Shown: positions 9,992-23,282, numbered from the stretch's first letter. The stretch is DNA of 64,000 nt from Pohlia nutans (GCA_022496805.1 CM040085.1:32269811-32333810); one strand, 5' to 3'. A program made the numbers and translations. Notes: generated by a model not told the origin, from the sequence alone.

Positions 9992-12900
9992 ATGGCGGAC
10001 GGAGCTGGCAATAAGGGAATTATAGGAACTCTATCGGCAGGACCTCTAGGCACAGTCGCCAGGCTACTATGGTTTATTCTTTTGTGTTTGGTATTATTCA
10101 TCCTCGGACTTGTGAAAGGTAAGTCTTCAATTGCAAGCATGATTTTTTGAGTTAAATTTGTAACTAGCGGCTTCTGAATCCTGACTACTCTAAAGTAAGT
10201 CTTGATCCCATCCTCCGTTGGGCCCTTTCGGTAACGGTTTTTAGGTTTTTGTCGACTCTAGTTTTCCACCAATCAGTCGAGTGAGGTGTCGTCTTTGTGT
10301 CTGCCGAGGATTGCGCACATATCTTACAAGATTTTACGGTCATTCGTAATTTAGGTGTCAAGTTATAGGAACAGCAGTTGCAGTAGTAGAAGCTCGTAGT
10401 GTTCGTCGAAGCTGGAGTGGAGCTAAATTCAGTAGGATGATAGTGCAAGCGAGTTGGACACAGACACGTTATAATACTTCGGTCTAAAGTTCTAATTATT
10501 TAAGCAGACTATTGTCCTTTGCTTACTTGGCAGATTCGCAAACCTACATATAAAGTGCACCTGCCACAGAATCAAAATCGGTCAGTAAGGAACCCACTAT
10601 TCTGTTACATAAGGACCTTAACTCTTACTTGATTGCATACTTCGCAATTTTTGTTGCAAAGGTATTCGCATCCCATGCATCTGATGATAACTCCTCATGT
10701 GCAATAGTACTTTTGTGCACCGGTAAGGTTGTTGCAATAGTTTGTCATTCGTCAGTGTTCACTCCATTAGTATTGTTGAATTTTCTTAAGGTCTGATGCA
10801 AAGGTACATTGCTCGGAATGACCGACATAGAGCAAGGAGTTACCAGTTCAGCACTTACAGATGTTAATTTTGCAAGATTCCTTTGTATCCTCAAAAGTGT
10901 ATATCTACTATCACTTTCAAATATCCTGTTGTGAAACAAAGTTTTGCCTTTCGCATTTTTATATTTGGGTCTTACATGCCTCAGTTGGTGATCCGAAGAC
11001 GATTGTAATGAGTTCTGCATCTAGGTGTTTTCTGGCTGGGTTGAGAGACGTTCCTTGCTGTTTCGTCAGCATTATCTGTGAACTATATTGACGATGGCTC
11101 TCTCTCATTGTGCAGGCCTCATCATTGGACCGTTGGCAGGTTTAATCTTCTTTTGTGGGGTCATGGCAGTGGTGATTGGACTTTGGCCAGTTCACGTGGT
11201 GGTCATGTTTCGCTCGATAGCAATGTACGCTCTTCTATATAATGCTATTGCTTACTTCTCATATCTCTTGTCTAGGTGGATAGTGAAGGGTACAGCATTC
11301 GGCTTGGATAGCGTGAATGGCCTTGAGTTTTATCTTAAACCAGCGTGATTAGAAGAACCAATTGCAGTAACATCCTGCGAAACCTACACCTTCACAATCC
11401 TCAAATTAAATCGTTTGAGAGAAACTTGCTGCTGGAAACGTACTTGGACATGCATACTAACTGGTTTTCCTTTGCCTGTTCTTTTATGCATCATGGCAGC
11501 TTGTGCTTCTTGCCATCTTGGAACACTTGTCTATTTTTATAAAAAGTGTCTCTTTCTGATGTTCTCAAACATCAGTAACATGTAGTAAACCTGGTCTGCG
11601 TTTATCTTAACGTGGTCTGCTCGGCAGGACGAAGCAGCTTGGAGTTGTATTGAAGATATTTCTGATATTGGTGCTGCCGATTGTGCTTCTGCTATGGCCT
11701 TTTGGAGCAGCGGTTGGAAGCATATTGGTGGGCTTGGGTTATGGAATTGGCCAACCTTTGGTAGCAACTTTTGAAGCTGTGGGAGAAAATAGGAAAAACA
11801 AATTCTACCACGCCTTTGCGGTAAGAAGATTTTTACGCACATGTGATGAATCAGAAGGCCTACAACCTTACTACACTAAATACACCTTATACTGTGGACT
11901 ACAGTAATCACGAGAGGCCACCGGAACTTATATTTTTCAAATTTGGTGTGGCGCTTCTCACCATCTTGGAAGCTGCAAAGTAGCTTACAAATTCCTTGGA
12001 CATAAGTGTTGTGAGCCCCGTAAATAAATACCACTGCAATTGAATACCCACAGTATATGGTGTATTTAATGTATATGTTTGTTCGCCATGTATGTCAGAT
12101 GTCTAATTTTCAACTTTCGGTATACTGTCCCCCATTATTGGAGAGAGAGGTTTGTGTGAGTAGTGCCGAAGATAGTTTAGCTGCTGCCTTGGACTGTGGT
12201 ACTGGTCTATATCCAGGTTGCGAATTCTTGTCTGCGAGGTATGTCGGCAATGTCCATTTTGTTACATGACGATGAATTGCTGATGTTATTGGGATATCTC
12301 AGGATGGGACTTTGAGCACTTTGAAAGGATCCTGTACCTGGGTGCGGGATATCTTCGATTTTGTCTACCACTCCGTCTTAGATTCCCTCGACGAGTTTCG
12401 TCTTCAGGAACCGAAAGATGGCAAGCCTATAGAAATCAAGTAAAGTCACTTCCTCGTGCCCGTCATATGTATTTAATCTATCAAGATGAAATGGTGTGAT
12501 TTTATCACACATAATTTTGCTATGCGGAGCTGCTTAAGTTGGGTTATTGAATCAGTAGCATGCATTAATCAAGTGGCCTGCTCGTACAGGTTGCACGAGC
12601 TTCCTTTATGTGTACTTGTTGGTATTTTAGGGGTGATTATTGACACCCCAGCGATAGGCATTGTTGCGTTCTGCAAAATGCCAATCATGCTTATCAAAGG
12701 ATGGCATCGATTACTGCAAGACCTGGTGACCAGACACGGTCCTTGCTTGGAGGCGGCATGTGTACCTTTTGCCGGGCTTGCGTTAGTCTTTTGGCCATTC
12801 GTAGTGGTAGCGTCTGCAATCACTGCTTTCATCTGCAGTCCATTTCTTGGGCTATATAGTGGCGTTGTGGTGTATCAGGTCTGTTTTTCGGTGCCTCCAC

Positions 12901-15900
12901 TCTCTTTTAATTGGTGTGAAATCCTATTTGTATTTGGCATTTGCTGGAATTTATTGATAAGGACCACCCAGCTGGAATAGTGTCTCGTTCAATAGGTACA
13001 ACAACATATTCGGAACTATTTTCGAATATTGCTACCGCATATGCTGTACCTTCAGAGTTTGCGTCCTGTGCGCAGGAAATGTCCTACAAATGCGGGCTGA
13101 AGTACATAGTCGCTATAGTAGCGGAGTTCGATGAATACTCCAACGATGTCCTTCATGCGCGGGAAGGATCGTGTCTGCCAAGGTAACATCTGCCTTGCAG
13201 TGGGAGTGAAGGTTTTGTATTGTAGCCCTATGGTTGCTGGATGTAAGAAAAATTATTGTTTTGGGGACTAAGTAATTTACGGGTCGTTCTCTCAGGGAAT
13301 TCATTCAATTCCTAATATACAGTCTATTAGGTTCTTGGGATTTCTAAGATTTTTATTGACAAAATAGTCTAGCAGATTCCTAGTTCGGGGAGGACGTCCT
13401 CCTTCAGCTCGAGGTATTTGTAATGAAATTCTGAAATAGAATTTATTGTTACCCAAAGAAAATAAAAGAAACAGTCTATTTGTAGCCAAATTACTAAGTA
13501 ATTCTTGTACTTTGTGGATAGCCAGGCCCAAGTATCGAAAGAGTAAGAAGACTTCAAAAGCAGCTGGTGTAGCAGTTGGAACACCGGATATCGAAAACTC
13601 ACGTGAGCAGCAACATGTGCCCGAAATACCACAGCTTAACACTCAGAAGTCGTTCCGACAAACTTTACAGGAAGTGAAGCTCGTGCAGGTTCGTGATTTT
13701 CTTGTGATTTTGGAATTAACAGGTCTAAATTTCACCAAGTAATTTCTGAGGCATATTTTCAAGGAGTTGAACTTTCAGCCGTTGTCTCAAAGATTTTAAA
13801 TCTCAAAGCGACTGAATTCTCAAATTTTTTTGACTGCCTTTCAAAAGAGTTTTGCACAGTTTATTTGTACTTTTAACAAGCTAGAGCATCATTTTAAAAA
13901 GGCTTCCCAAGGGGAGCTGTACAAGTTAACTTAATTGTAAACTGTTGACCCTCTAAGTAAATCTGATATATGTGAGATAATGTTAAATTTTCCTGTGCTT
14001 CAATCAGCATGTCACGTTGTATAAATCTGTTCCATGTTCTTACTGTGTGCCAGAAAGATTGCGGACAATGTTAGTCTAAATTTGACATTAAAGTCTGGCG
14101 TAATTTATCTTCTTGGTGACATTCATATCGAAAGAATCGTTTTTTTTGTGCAGGTTATAGATTCTATATTTCAAAGCATGGAGGCGGAAGGGAAATCCTT
14201 AATAAGCGCTGGCGTATTGAAGCATGCAGATATTGATGGTGCAGTGAAGGGGAACAAGGTTGCGGGAAAAATCATGGTAGTTGGGTTACCAGCATATTGC
14301 AATGTGAAGGCACTCATGCGCTCAGCCAAATCCAGCAGTTCTGGCATTCTCTTATGTAAGCTGATCATCACAAATAGATTATTTTTCTTGTTTGCCTTGT
14401 TTCTGAACCTGAGATGCTTGTAAAGATTACGTGTGAGAAACTATCTTACCACAAGGTATTAAGAGTTCGCATCACACTTTAGCTTGAACCACAAACGTCC
14501 CCTGGTCATTTAAATTGTCCTTGCCGCAATTAAATTGGATTCATAACAGTAATATTGGTTGTTCACGTTTGGGTGGATTAGTGTCTCAATTGTCCTTGTC
14601 AGACCCTTGTTTTGTGAAGTGATTCAATTTATCTTTCCACTCGTGACGTTACAGTTTATTAATGCAACGTTACTTGCTTGGACAGTTGATGGAACGGAAG
14701 TCACCATGAGTAACAAGCCCCGAGATCGCCTATCCGATTGGTTCTTTGAGCCACTTTTGACCATCAAAGATCAAATACGAGCAGCTCATTTGCAGGAAAG
14801 TGAGGAGCGTTTTCTTGAAAAGCACTGCCTGATGGCTGGTGACACTCAGCGGATGGAAAGCTGGAATAACGGAAGTGTAGAACCGGAGGATGCAGTGAGG
14901 AGAGGAGAATTGCAAGCACTTTCCCGACGGTAAGCCTGTTCTCGCAAATCACTGTAAATCATTCTCCAAGACCGTATCACAAGTGTGCCAGTTAGTGTGT
15001 TAATTTACGTTGATTCATAGTCAGCAATTTTGTCATTAATTAATTGGCTTCGAAATTTCAGGCACCCAAGATTTTTCAAACTAGGTGAACATTAGCCAAC
15101 ATGTAACGCAGGATGTTATTCAGTCTACGAGATTTTTCAGGGCTTAGTTTTCTGGTTTTTCCAGTTTGGGCATCCCATGGTCTATTTTTGGATATTTTGA
15201 ATTCAGAATCGGGATCTGCGACCCCACATTACCCGAAAAATTCTCTTGGAGGAATTTGGGGGCCTCGACAACCATAAACTAGGGCAATGGGCCCACGAAA
15301 CCTATGCCCTGGAAAAGCTCGTAGATCTTGCATCAGTGGGATCCTATCCTTCCTGACTAATGTTATGAAAACAGGAATTCACATATGTTGACACATTTGT
15401 GCCCCACGAGCAGAATCTAGAGGCAATTCTCCTCTCATTTTGACATTTGGTAGCTCCCTTAAAAAAACTCCTATTGGACGTAATGCCCAAGCGGGTGCCT
15501 ACGCTAATTTGGGGTGGCAGAACCTAAACTGGAATTCAAATTTCTAAAAATTAGTCCCAAAATTGAATTTTTTTTAAAAACGGAACCGTCCCATGAACAG
15601 TGCCTCGGAAATTATTTAGCTTGTGAAACGTAAATAAGTAAGGAGACCCGTCCTAGACAGTGCTGAGCTTTTGAAAATATGTGGACTTTGCATTACAGGC
15701 TTCAGGGTATATCGAACTCCATTTCGCGATTGCCAACACACCGGCGGCGACTGGAGAATGTCATGAAGAACTTGCAGGCATATATGGACGGAGACATGGA
15801 CGGGAGTGGCAGCCGTCGAAAAGAAGCACGAAAAGAAGACAAAAGTAGGAGCATTAAGAAGAGCAGGAGCTTTAATTTTCGAAGTTTGATGAGGGAGGGT

Positions 15901-15984
15901 TCCAATCGATTCGGTTCGACAGCTGTTGCAGCTGCGGACAGACCCGGAAAGGAAATTTCTCATAACGTTGCTCAGGCTGTTTAG
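9992..15984 (+). CDS. At3g27390-family membrane protein, complete
   Basis: Homologue of the plant 'uncharacterised membrane protein At3g27390'; its biochemical role is unknown. Ten exons join with consistent phases: 9992-10118, 11116-11224, 11628-11820, 12303-12439, 12590-12878, 13076-13182, 13526-13688, 14154-14355, 14686-14929 and 15699-15984. They give 618 aa; the Arabidopsis protein is about 590. All introns are GT-AG. Family signatures in order: GLWPVHVV after the first membrane segment, LLLWPFGAAVGSILVGLGYG, FEAVGENRKNKFYHAF, GVIIDTPAIG, KGWHRLLQDLV, FDEYSNDVL, EGSCLPRPKYR, VVGLPAY, DWFFEPLL and RLQGISNSISRLPTHRR. At least five hydrophobic membrane segments lie in the first half (about residues 20-230). 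The second half is soluble and ends in a basic Ser/Arg-rich tail. The start ATG lies in a hydrophilic MADGAGNKG leader just ahead of the first membrane helix. Confidence 0.95.
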
Positions 15985-16532
15985 TTCGCTTAGACCTTGT
16001 TAATTGTGACTCTTCCTAGTGTAACGAAGTGAGTGCATTTACCACAATTCTAGTGTTGGGGACGTTACCAGCATCAGTCCCCAACTTTGAGTTTAATTTC
16101 TTTGGTTGCTCAAGCTACTGTAAAAATCTGGGGCTGTAAAGCGTTTGTAGATTGATTACTGACCTGTAAGTTCATCATCCTTGGTAAACATTTCTTTAAT
16201 GTTTATCAGACCAGTTTGCGTGTTGTAATGCTACCGGTATCAGAGCACAGTAAAATCTTGTGTTGGGGTGGACCTGAGAGACTCATACACATTATTCAGA
16301 AACCCAAGGACAAGTTTCCAAACTAGAAATACTGACAATTGCAGCACGGATTTGATGTTGTCTGAACCATCATCTGGGAGGTTGAAAAAACATCCCAAAG
16401 TTTTTTTAATTCATGTTAATTAAACATTATAGAAAAAAAAAACTTTGCTAATTAGTTTATATGAATTGTTTCTCTTTACATTGCCAGGATGCATCAAAAT
16501 AGAGGCATTTGAAAAGATATGGTGTGTTTCTA
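15985..16532. other. 3' flank of the At3g27390-like gene
   Basis: AT-rich, probably 3' UTR and spacer. No open frame worth reporting. Confidence 0.4.
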
Positions 16533-17123
16533 TTACAGGTGCAAATTCATACCTGAAAATATAAAAGCAAACACTTGAGCAAGTGGTACATGTGATACAG
16601 AACTGTTGTATAAGTACTGGACTCTAACAAATCCAGTTGTGTCATCCCCATGCGAATAAGATGGTGTCGTGGCCAAGCCCCGCTTCGGCCGACGTCTTGG
16701 TTTTGGAGAGCCGCCGGTATGGACGAGATGCCTTTCATGGCCTTCACCCATCAAGCGCATTTGAAATTGTTTCCCGCAACTCGGAACACTGGAAGCGGGG
16801 TTGCGCCGGAGAGTTGTTGTGTAGTATTTGAATGGCGCATTGTCGGCCACGCCACAATGGCGGCATTGGCGGTGCAAACCCCGGAGTTCCTCGGGGTCCT
16901 CGTTCTTCTTCTTTTGGTAGATCTTGCCCCGCGCACGGTTGTGGAAGGGGCCCCAAGTGAAGAGTTTGTGGCAATTGGGACATTGGAAGCGCGGCTGGTC
17001 GAGCTTGTGGTTATTGTAGTACTTGAACTTGCTCTCCGCAGACCAATGCTGGCAATGGCAGCAAAGCTTGAGTTCTTGCTGCTCAAGCGGAGCCGGGAGC
17101 TCTTCTGTGACCGCCATCTCCAT
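16533..17123 (-). pseudogene. Double Dof-like zinc-finger protein, damaged copy
   Basis: Paralogue of the intact gene at 26379-27326; homology starts near 16660 and runs through the leader to about 17380. Finger 1 is intact: CCHC, then KYYNNHKLDQPRFQC and PNC. In finger 2 a 1-base loss and a nearby 1-base gain put about 20 residues out of frame. The QPRFQC part reads as unrelated sequence and one zinc ligand is lost. The three acidic C-terminal repeats of the intact copy are missing; after the basic stretch KPRRRPKRG the frame runs into unrelated sequence and stops. The open frame extends upstream to an ATG at 17273, but the start at 17123 (MEMAV) is the better guess because the upstream part corresponds to shared leader DNA. 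Confidence 0.75.
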
Positions 17124-17383
17124 CTCTATCTCTGCTTCTAGCGGCTGTTGCCTGATGTACCGAGTGAACGGAGACTCACTGCGAGAATGTAGAATGCCGG
17201 AGGGAGGAAGCAAGAGTCGCTGGTCTCGATGCTGATCACGCCACCCACAACATACATAGATCCAGCAGAGCATTGAAAGCCGCCGCCTGCAGGAAGTACA
17301 CGAGCAAGAGAGCAAGAGAGCCAGGGAGTGAGGGAGAAGACGAGCAGGAGAGCAAGAGAGCCAGAGAAAGGAATTATGTGGAA

Positions 17384-18500
17384 ATGACCAGAGAATGTGC
17401 CTCTGATCACATCATGAAGCTTGAACCTGGCACTATTTTATGGCTTGAAGATGCTCATTGGCAACGAGGATTCCAGATTCACGAGCAACTGGGCAGAAGG
17501 AATTCTTCTGTGTATAGTGCAATTTCCCTTGACGAGGTGGGAAAACCTCTAGCGGTCCAAGTCGGGGCACATCCCTCACAATTGGAGCCCTCGTGGGAAG
17601 ATATGAGCACTTGGTATCAGGTTCGTTTTTTTCCAGTGGTCCTTTCTTCCCAGAAGACAGCTTGCCCGTGATTTCTGTGCTTGATTACATACTTAGAGCT
17701 TTGAATGCACTCGACCGTTGATCACATCCATGCTTGGAGATCCAAGGGTGTTTAGAGCGTCCAGTTCTTCTCACCAGAATCAAGTTATGACTGCAGCTAG
17801 GATTTCAGTGATTTTCTCTTGGCCTAGTCTGACTAATGCTAACGCAATCACTATATTGACACAACAAATGCTTGGGCCAGGTCCAGAGGCAGACACGGGT
17901 GTTGAATATAATGAAGCAGCGGGGTGTTTCCAGCAAATACTTGACTCAAATTATTGCATCGGGCAGACTTATGCATCCAGGGCCATGTTCAAAGAAGAGT
18001 TCAGCAAGTCGTTGTGATCATCCTTGGTGTGGGACTCCGGTTTTGGTTACAGCCCCCATTGGAGAAACTGTTGATTTGGTTGTTGAAAGAGAACTAAGGT
18101 CTGTTTCCTGTTGAGGAAGCTCTTCGGATCTGCCATGACTGTTTATCAGCACTCACTGCGAAGTGCCAGCTCAATTGGGATACAACATGGGGACATCACT
18201 CCGGATCATGTCATTCGAGTGACAGGAAGTGATGGGGACTACTATTAATTATGTTTTGTCGGATTGGGGTCATGGTGTTTTAGAGGAGAGAGACAGCCCC
18301 GCTTTATCCCCACAGTTTTCGTCTACAGCAGCTTTACAAGATGGAAAAACTCTTTCCTGCTTCTGACACAGAGAGTTTGGTATACCTCCTTTATTACATT
18401 TGTGGGGGGGTCATTCCAGAATTTGACAGTATGGAGGCTGCCTCGCAATGGAGGGATAGAGTATATATGGGCCCGGCGAATTATAGTAACATTCAATAAC
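17384..18500 (+). pseudogene. Pseudokinase-like gene relic
   Basis: Kinase-fold remnants are spread over several frames. The first block (17384-17620, ending at a GT donor) reads FQIHEQLGRRNSSVYSA, then GKPLAVQV. This resembles a nucleotide loop and beta-3 strand but lacks the glycine pattern and the usual lysine. Later blocks read ETVDLVVEREL (18025-18114), EEALRICHDCLSAL, GIQHGDITPDHVI and LSDWGHGVLEERDSPAL, then SDTESLVYLLYY and EAASQWRDRVY. HGDITPDHV sits where HRDxxxxN should be and SDWG where DFG should be, so the ancestor was probably already a pseudokinase. At least three frameshifts separate the blocks. Sequence to about 19150 (for example KMLLWFLDQASTLGFEFTTA near 19050) may belong to the same dead gene. 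Confidence 0.65.
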
Positions 18501-21187
18501 TAGCCACAGGCTTTGACCTGTCTAGATAATAACAGTTGAGGTGCTCGTAATTGGATTGCGATATCTATTTATTCTATTGCGGATTGGCAGCATTTGCCAT
18601 AGTGCTCGGTAAGAGGACTTTAGGTAGCCCTCTATTTCTGATGGAGGTAGTAAGGTTGGACTTTCCTGCGGTTAGACCGTCGTGACGAGATGGTGCATAC
18701 TGACAACATCCTGGCGAATCAATTCCGAAAACAGTTCATGGTGTATATCTGTTGGAGATACTGGCAAAGCTTCGGAACCTTCTCCTCTGAGATTCAGCGT
18801 TCTGTTGGTGAAGGACGAGGACGCTTGATAATAGGCAACCTGGTTGGTGCGAGAGTGTAAAGACAGTGTTCAAAGGCATTCATACAAGGGTACTAATTTG
18901 AGGTACACTTTTTCCCAGCATCTAATCTGATGAATCAGCCAAAGTCAAGAACTACTTAGTCTCGTAGGCATCAGGAGTTAAAGCATTCCGCCAAACTACC
19001 ACGAACTTTGCCTTCAGTTTCAACCGCATATCCAGTGGGTCGAGTTCCAAAAATGCTGCTCTGGTTTTTGGATCAAGCGAGTACTCTTGGCTTTGAATTT
19101 ACAACTGCTGGGCGTGCACTTCATGCGGGTTTCAGGAATCAGGCCATGGGGACGATGTGACAATTTCTACGATATTTGAGGTGACTTGCTCAAAGATGCG
19201 TCAATTTCTGTTTCACCAGTCTTCTAATTTCAAGACCAAGGTAAACTACTCCTTGCAGTGGTCTCCAGCAGAGCGAAGTGGCATTAGCTGCATATTTGTT
19301 ACTGAGGTGCTTTGTATCATAGGAGTGCAACATCAGGGTTGTAAGATAGCTGGAAAGAGTGTCAATACTCTGAATCCCCTCAGCAGGTAGGATGTTGACT
19401 GTTCAGGTTCTGACAATTTTTAACAGGTGGTACTGGTATAATTTGTACCGTAACAGGAAGGTTTTTTTTTTCCAGCCCTTTTTTTTGGGGGTTATTTGGT
19501 CGCCCTAGGTTAAAACTAGTTGTCTAAACTTATGTTTTTTTGAAATTTGAATCTTTGATTTGGCAAAAAGATAAAGTTAACTTCATAAAATCTTGTTTTA
19601 ATTCATTGAATATTTTTTCTAAAAATTTTCAAACACATTTTGAGTGTCTTTACCTGTCAATATCTATTTCGAGCACTTGTGAAAATTTACTGTAAAATGT
19701 AGACAAAATTTATGTTTTGAAGTTTTTTTTGAAGTTTTCATACAAACGAAAATTGTAGGTGATGAAACTTGGTTGGCATTCGTACAGTTGATCAAGCATT
19801 TATGTTAAAATGAGTTTAATTTCTATTTTTGAAAATTTAATCTTCATAATTATGTGAAAAATACAAAATAACTCATTATTATATGAATTTTAGAAATAGC
19901 AAAATATAGCTAGAAATAATTTTGGGTTTTTGTTCCTCATGATTGTCAAATTTTTCACGTTATATTTTTGGAAATATTCTATGACAACATTGATATGGTA
20001 GTACACTGCAAAATGGAATTGTTTATAGCAATAGAATAAGAGACCAATGGGAGCTAACACCCTTTTGCAATGAGTCCATGGTCTAGTTTCAGTTAGGAAT
20101 GAAGTTTATGTGGCAATGACACGGTAGTCCCAAAATTCAAGGAATATAAATGACATTCCTTCATTGCTTAAAAAAGTGAATCTAAGTGAAGATTCTCTTT
20201 CGGTCTAGTTTTCAAAAGGGTGTTCTATTGCACAACTCTATTATGCTATGGTTAGTTGGTTATGCTTTGCTGGCTAATAGAAATTCATTAGTAAATATAT
20301 CGATTTCATGATGGTTGTGCGTAAAATTGTAAAGCCTTTGTATATAACGAGCTTTGAAATACATTGTCATTTTGAATTTTGAGTACTTGGAAATACATAG
20401 AGTGAAGTTTGAATTTTATAAGTACGCAATGAAGTTTGTTTTGGTTTTAGAAATTCCAAATATAGATTCCAAGAGATTTTTTAAATTGATGAGGACAAAA
20501 CTAAAAAGGATGGACAACACATGTCACTTATTTGTCAAAAAATCATTAAACGTTTGAAAATATCAAATTTTACTTAGCAACTTCAAGACAATCAAAATTT
20601 TAAATTACTAAGTGTGCATTTGGATGATTTGAATCTAAAAAATAGATTTTTTTGGAAGTTCAATTAAAATTATTTATTTATTTTTAGATTCATCCAAAGG
20701 AATTACAATTTTCTAAATATCAATTGAAAACATACTAAATGCCGAAGCATCTAAATAGTGGATGGTCGTTGGTCAAATTCATTTTAAAGTCCACCTAAGA
20801 AAATGGAGCTTATCAAGTCTAGTTTCTACTTCACTTTGAAAACCTGAAAAAATCATAATATTAAGTATCATATTGCACTTGCAATGTCAAGAGGTCATAA
20901 TCCAAACTACACTACACAACATATGTCATTATCAAATTTCTAAATTTAGAAAACATATTTTAAATTGAATTTTCGGGTATGATTCTTCATTGTAACTTGA
21001 ACCTTTTATAAATAGTTTTTTTTGAATATTTCGGACAGTTTTATAATTTATATGAATTTCTTTGTGTATTTTACCTCAAAAATCATATTGAATTATAACG
21101 CATTAAAATTTTTGAAAGATTGAGAACAAATAGGAAATATATGTTCACATTTATTAAAAACATTTTAAAAAAATATCTCAAAAGATA
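18501..21187. other. Decayed coding remnants grading into AT-rich DNA
   Basis: To about 19400 the base composition still looks gene-like and short open pieces occur. Beyond that the DNA is AT-rich with poly-A/T runs, and I see no gene or delimited repeat. Confidence 0.4.
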
Positions 21188-21191
21188 TTAA

Positions 21192-21731
21192 CCCTTTAGC
21201 GCGCCAACGTCCATATATTGGACGACGAACAGATTAAAGCTGTTCGATATCCATCCAAAGTGGACAGTTTTCATCCACCAATATTTTTTTGGGTTCTTGT
21301 GTAAGTTGACTATTCTTTGTACGGTGTGGATCTTCAAAATAGGTTATCATGATTTTTGGAAAAATAACACAATTGGTTTATGTCAAGTTTCATTCTTAGT
21401 TGAAAAAGTGAGACCTCAAACATGATTTTCCAAAATAGGTAGAATCAAATAATGGAAACCATACCATCTCGTAGGGCATGTTATTCCAATTTCATTACAA
21501 ATGTTTGAATTTTTTTTTGTTGATTTAGGATTTTTAATTGAATTTCAAGAGAAAACCATTCAAAATTTAATAAAAAATATTAATAAAAAAATATGATGCA
21601 TCCAACCGTACAAATGTGATCTTCACATTGACGTTTACAAGTTTTCTTTATACATCTACTCCATTTTAGGGTTTCATCAAACATTTTATAGGTCATCTTT
21701 GAAAACAATGTTGAATTGGGACGTTAAAGGG
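21192..21731 (+). mobile_element. TTAA-element family 1, copy 1, 540 bp
   Basis: Flanked by TTAA at 21188-21191 and 21732-21735, with ends CCCTTTAGCGCG and GACGTTAAAGGG. A perfect hairpin CGTCCA-TATAT-TGGACG lies at 21208-21224, 16 nt inside the left end. Inverted relatives are at 23524-24604 and 48883-49415. No coding capacity. Confidence 0.9.
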
Positions 21732-22086
21732 TTAACGAGCAAACTCCTTATGACAGTGTTATCTGACATTTTTATGAATGGGAATATAGGGGTTAAAGTA
21801 AGATTGTGATGGGCTAGGTTAGTTCTATTAACTTTGAAGGTCAATGAAATGAGCTGCTAAAATAACCAAAATTGTAAACCTCATCATTGTGTACAGTACA
21901 TACATAACATTCAGTACCCTTCCAAAGGGCTGCCTTTTAGTTTCATCCACATTCATATATGGAGTGACCAGTGATTTGTAATTGAATGGACTATTGAATC
22001 AAATAAAAAATTACAAAACACTGTTGAATTGTGATTGAGTAAGTGCTTGTGATTACTCTTCACTATGGTTAGTTGCTCTTGCTTAA

Positions 22087-22311
22087 CCCCTAAACGTCCC
22101 ATGGGGATAGTATATACGCTGTCGTATAATTGGGATTTTCTACCAACAAGAAACTCTAAATTGGGATCTCAGTAGCTCGTTAGAACCGCATTGATCTAAA
22201 TTTCAACTTCTCTTTTGACCTCAAACCCATTAGAGGTGTGGATTCATTCCAAATACAATCAAAATACAACGTATTCTACTGGCCGCAAAGGCACGTTCAG
22301 ACGTTTAGGGG
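22087..22311. mobile_element. TTAA-element family 6, 225 bp
   Basis: Flanked by TTAA at 22083-22086 and 22312-22315, with perfect 11-bp inverted termini CCCCTAAACGT / ACGTTTAGGGG. A weak hairpin (4 of 6 pairs, 5-nt loop) lies at the canonical position 22103-22119. Single copy in the window. Confidence 0.85.
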
Positions 22312-22343
22312 TTAATGCAACCTGCCCCCATAGCTACTGATGT

Positions 22344-22403
22344 GATGTGGAATATCCCACATCATTTCATTGGAGGAAGAAATGATGTGGGATATTCCAC
22401 ATC
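22344..22403. repeat. Perfect 25-bp hairpin, 10-nt loop
   Basis: Arms 22344-22368 and 22379-22403 are exact inverses (left arm begins GATGTGGAATATCCC), separated by ATTGGAGGAA. It lies between two mobile elements. Origin unknown. Confidence 0.9.
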
Positions 22404-22441
22404 ATTATGTTGGAGGGAAGGCAACAGTCACACAAGCTACT

Positions 22442-22855
22442 CCCGGGGAGGTCACTCCATTGTCAAGTTGAACACCACGTGCGAACAAAGTTTGCTACCC
22501 CTATATTATATGCCATAAATAATTTTAAAAATTATGATATTTTTTCTACATATACGTAACCATTGATAACATCTTTTGTATATTTTTTTGAAATTTTTAG
22601 TCATCTTCATTTTTTTTAGTAATTGTTTTAGTTCATTTCTACGTCATTCTAGTTAGAAACGGTATGTTTTATAAAAAAAAGAAAGATCATCAAATTTGGT
22701 TATCTTTTTTTTACTATGTAATAGATACTGAGTATATCTACTCATGAAAAAAAATTGATAAAATTTTGACCCATTTTGGTGATGCAACTTAGAAAACTTA
22801 GATTTATTTTGTTCGCACGTGGTTTTCAACTTGACAATGGAGTGACCTCCCCGGG
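22442..22855. mobile_element. MITE with 8-bp target duplication, 414 bp
   Basis: The same 8 bp, AAGCTACT, flank it at 22434-22441 and 22856-22863. Terminal inverted repeats of about 50 bp begin CCCGGGGAGGTCACTCC and are nearly perfect. The interior is AT-rich and non-coding. An 8-bp duplication points to hAT-type transposition; assignment to hAT is inference. Confidence 0.9.
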
Positions 22856-22863
22856 AAGCTACT

Positions 22864-23282
22864 CAATGTTATGTATTGTAAACCTCATCATTGTGTACAT
22901 ATTGTAATTGGCAAATATACTTTGAAAACAAATTTATCACAAAAAATTCAACAACAATTTCAAAGCCATCACTTAGTGGAAGGCGCGCTGAAAAGGGTGC
23001 ATATGGATGGGCACTCACGGATGGTCAGAGAATACCGTATTTAACCATCATGGTTGTAAACTCATGCCTTAAATTTAGTTTCATTGCCAAAACGATGCAA
23101 AAATTCTTTAAGATTTTATGAATATTTTACAAGACTCTCATTTTTACCATAGAATATAGATTTGTTTTGGAGAAAATAACTTACTATTTAGACTTAATTC
23201 ACTCTAGTTATCATTTGTCGAACTTGACGGCCAGGTACGGTATAGGCATTTTCATTGGCTAGTCGGTTATGCTCATACAATG
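22864..23282. other. AT-rich spacer before unit A
   Basis: No gene or delimited repeat seen. Confidence 0.4.

Noticed and set aside
16650..17141. 163-aa plus-strand frame
   Set aside because: Antisense shadow of the Dof-like copy; the minus strand carries the zinc ligands and the conserved YYNN/QPRFQC text.
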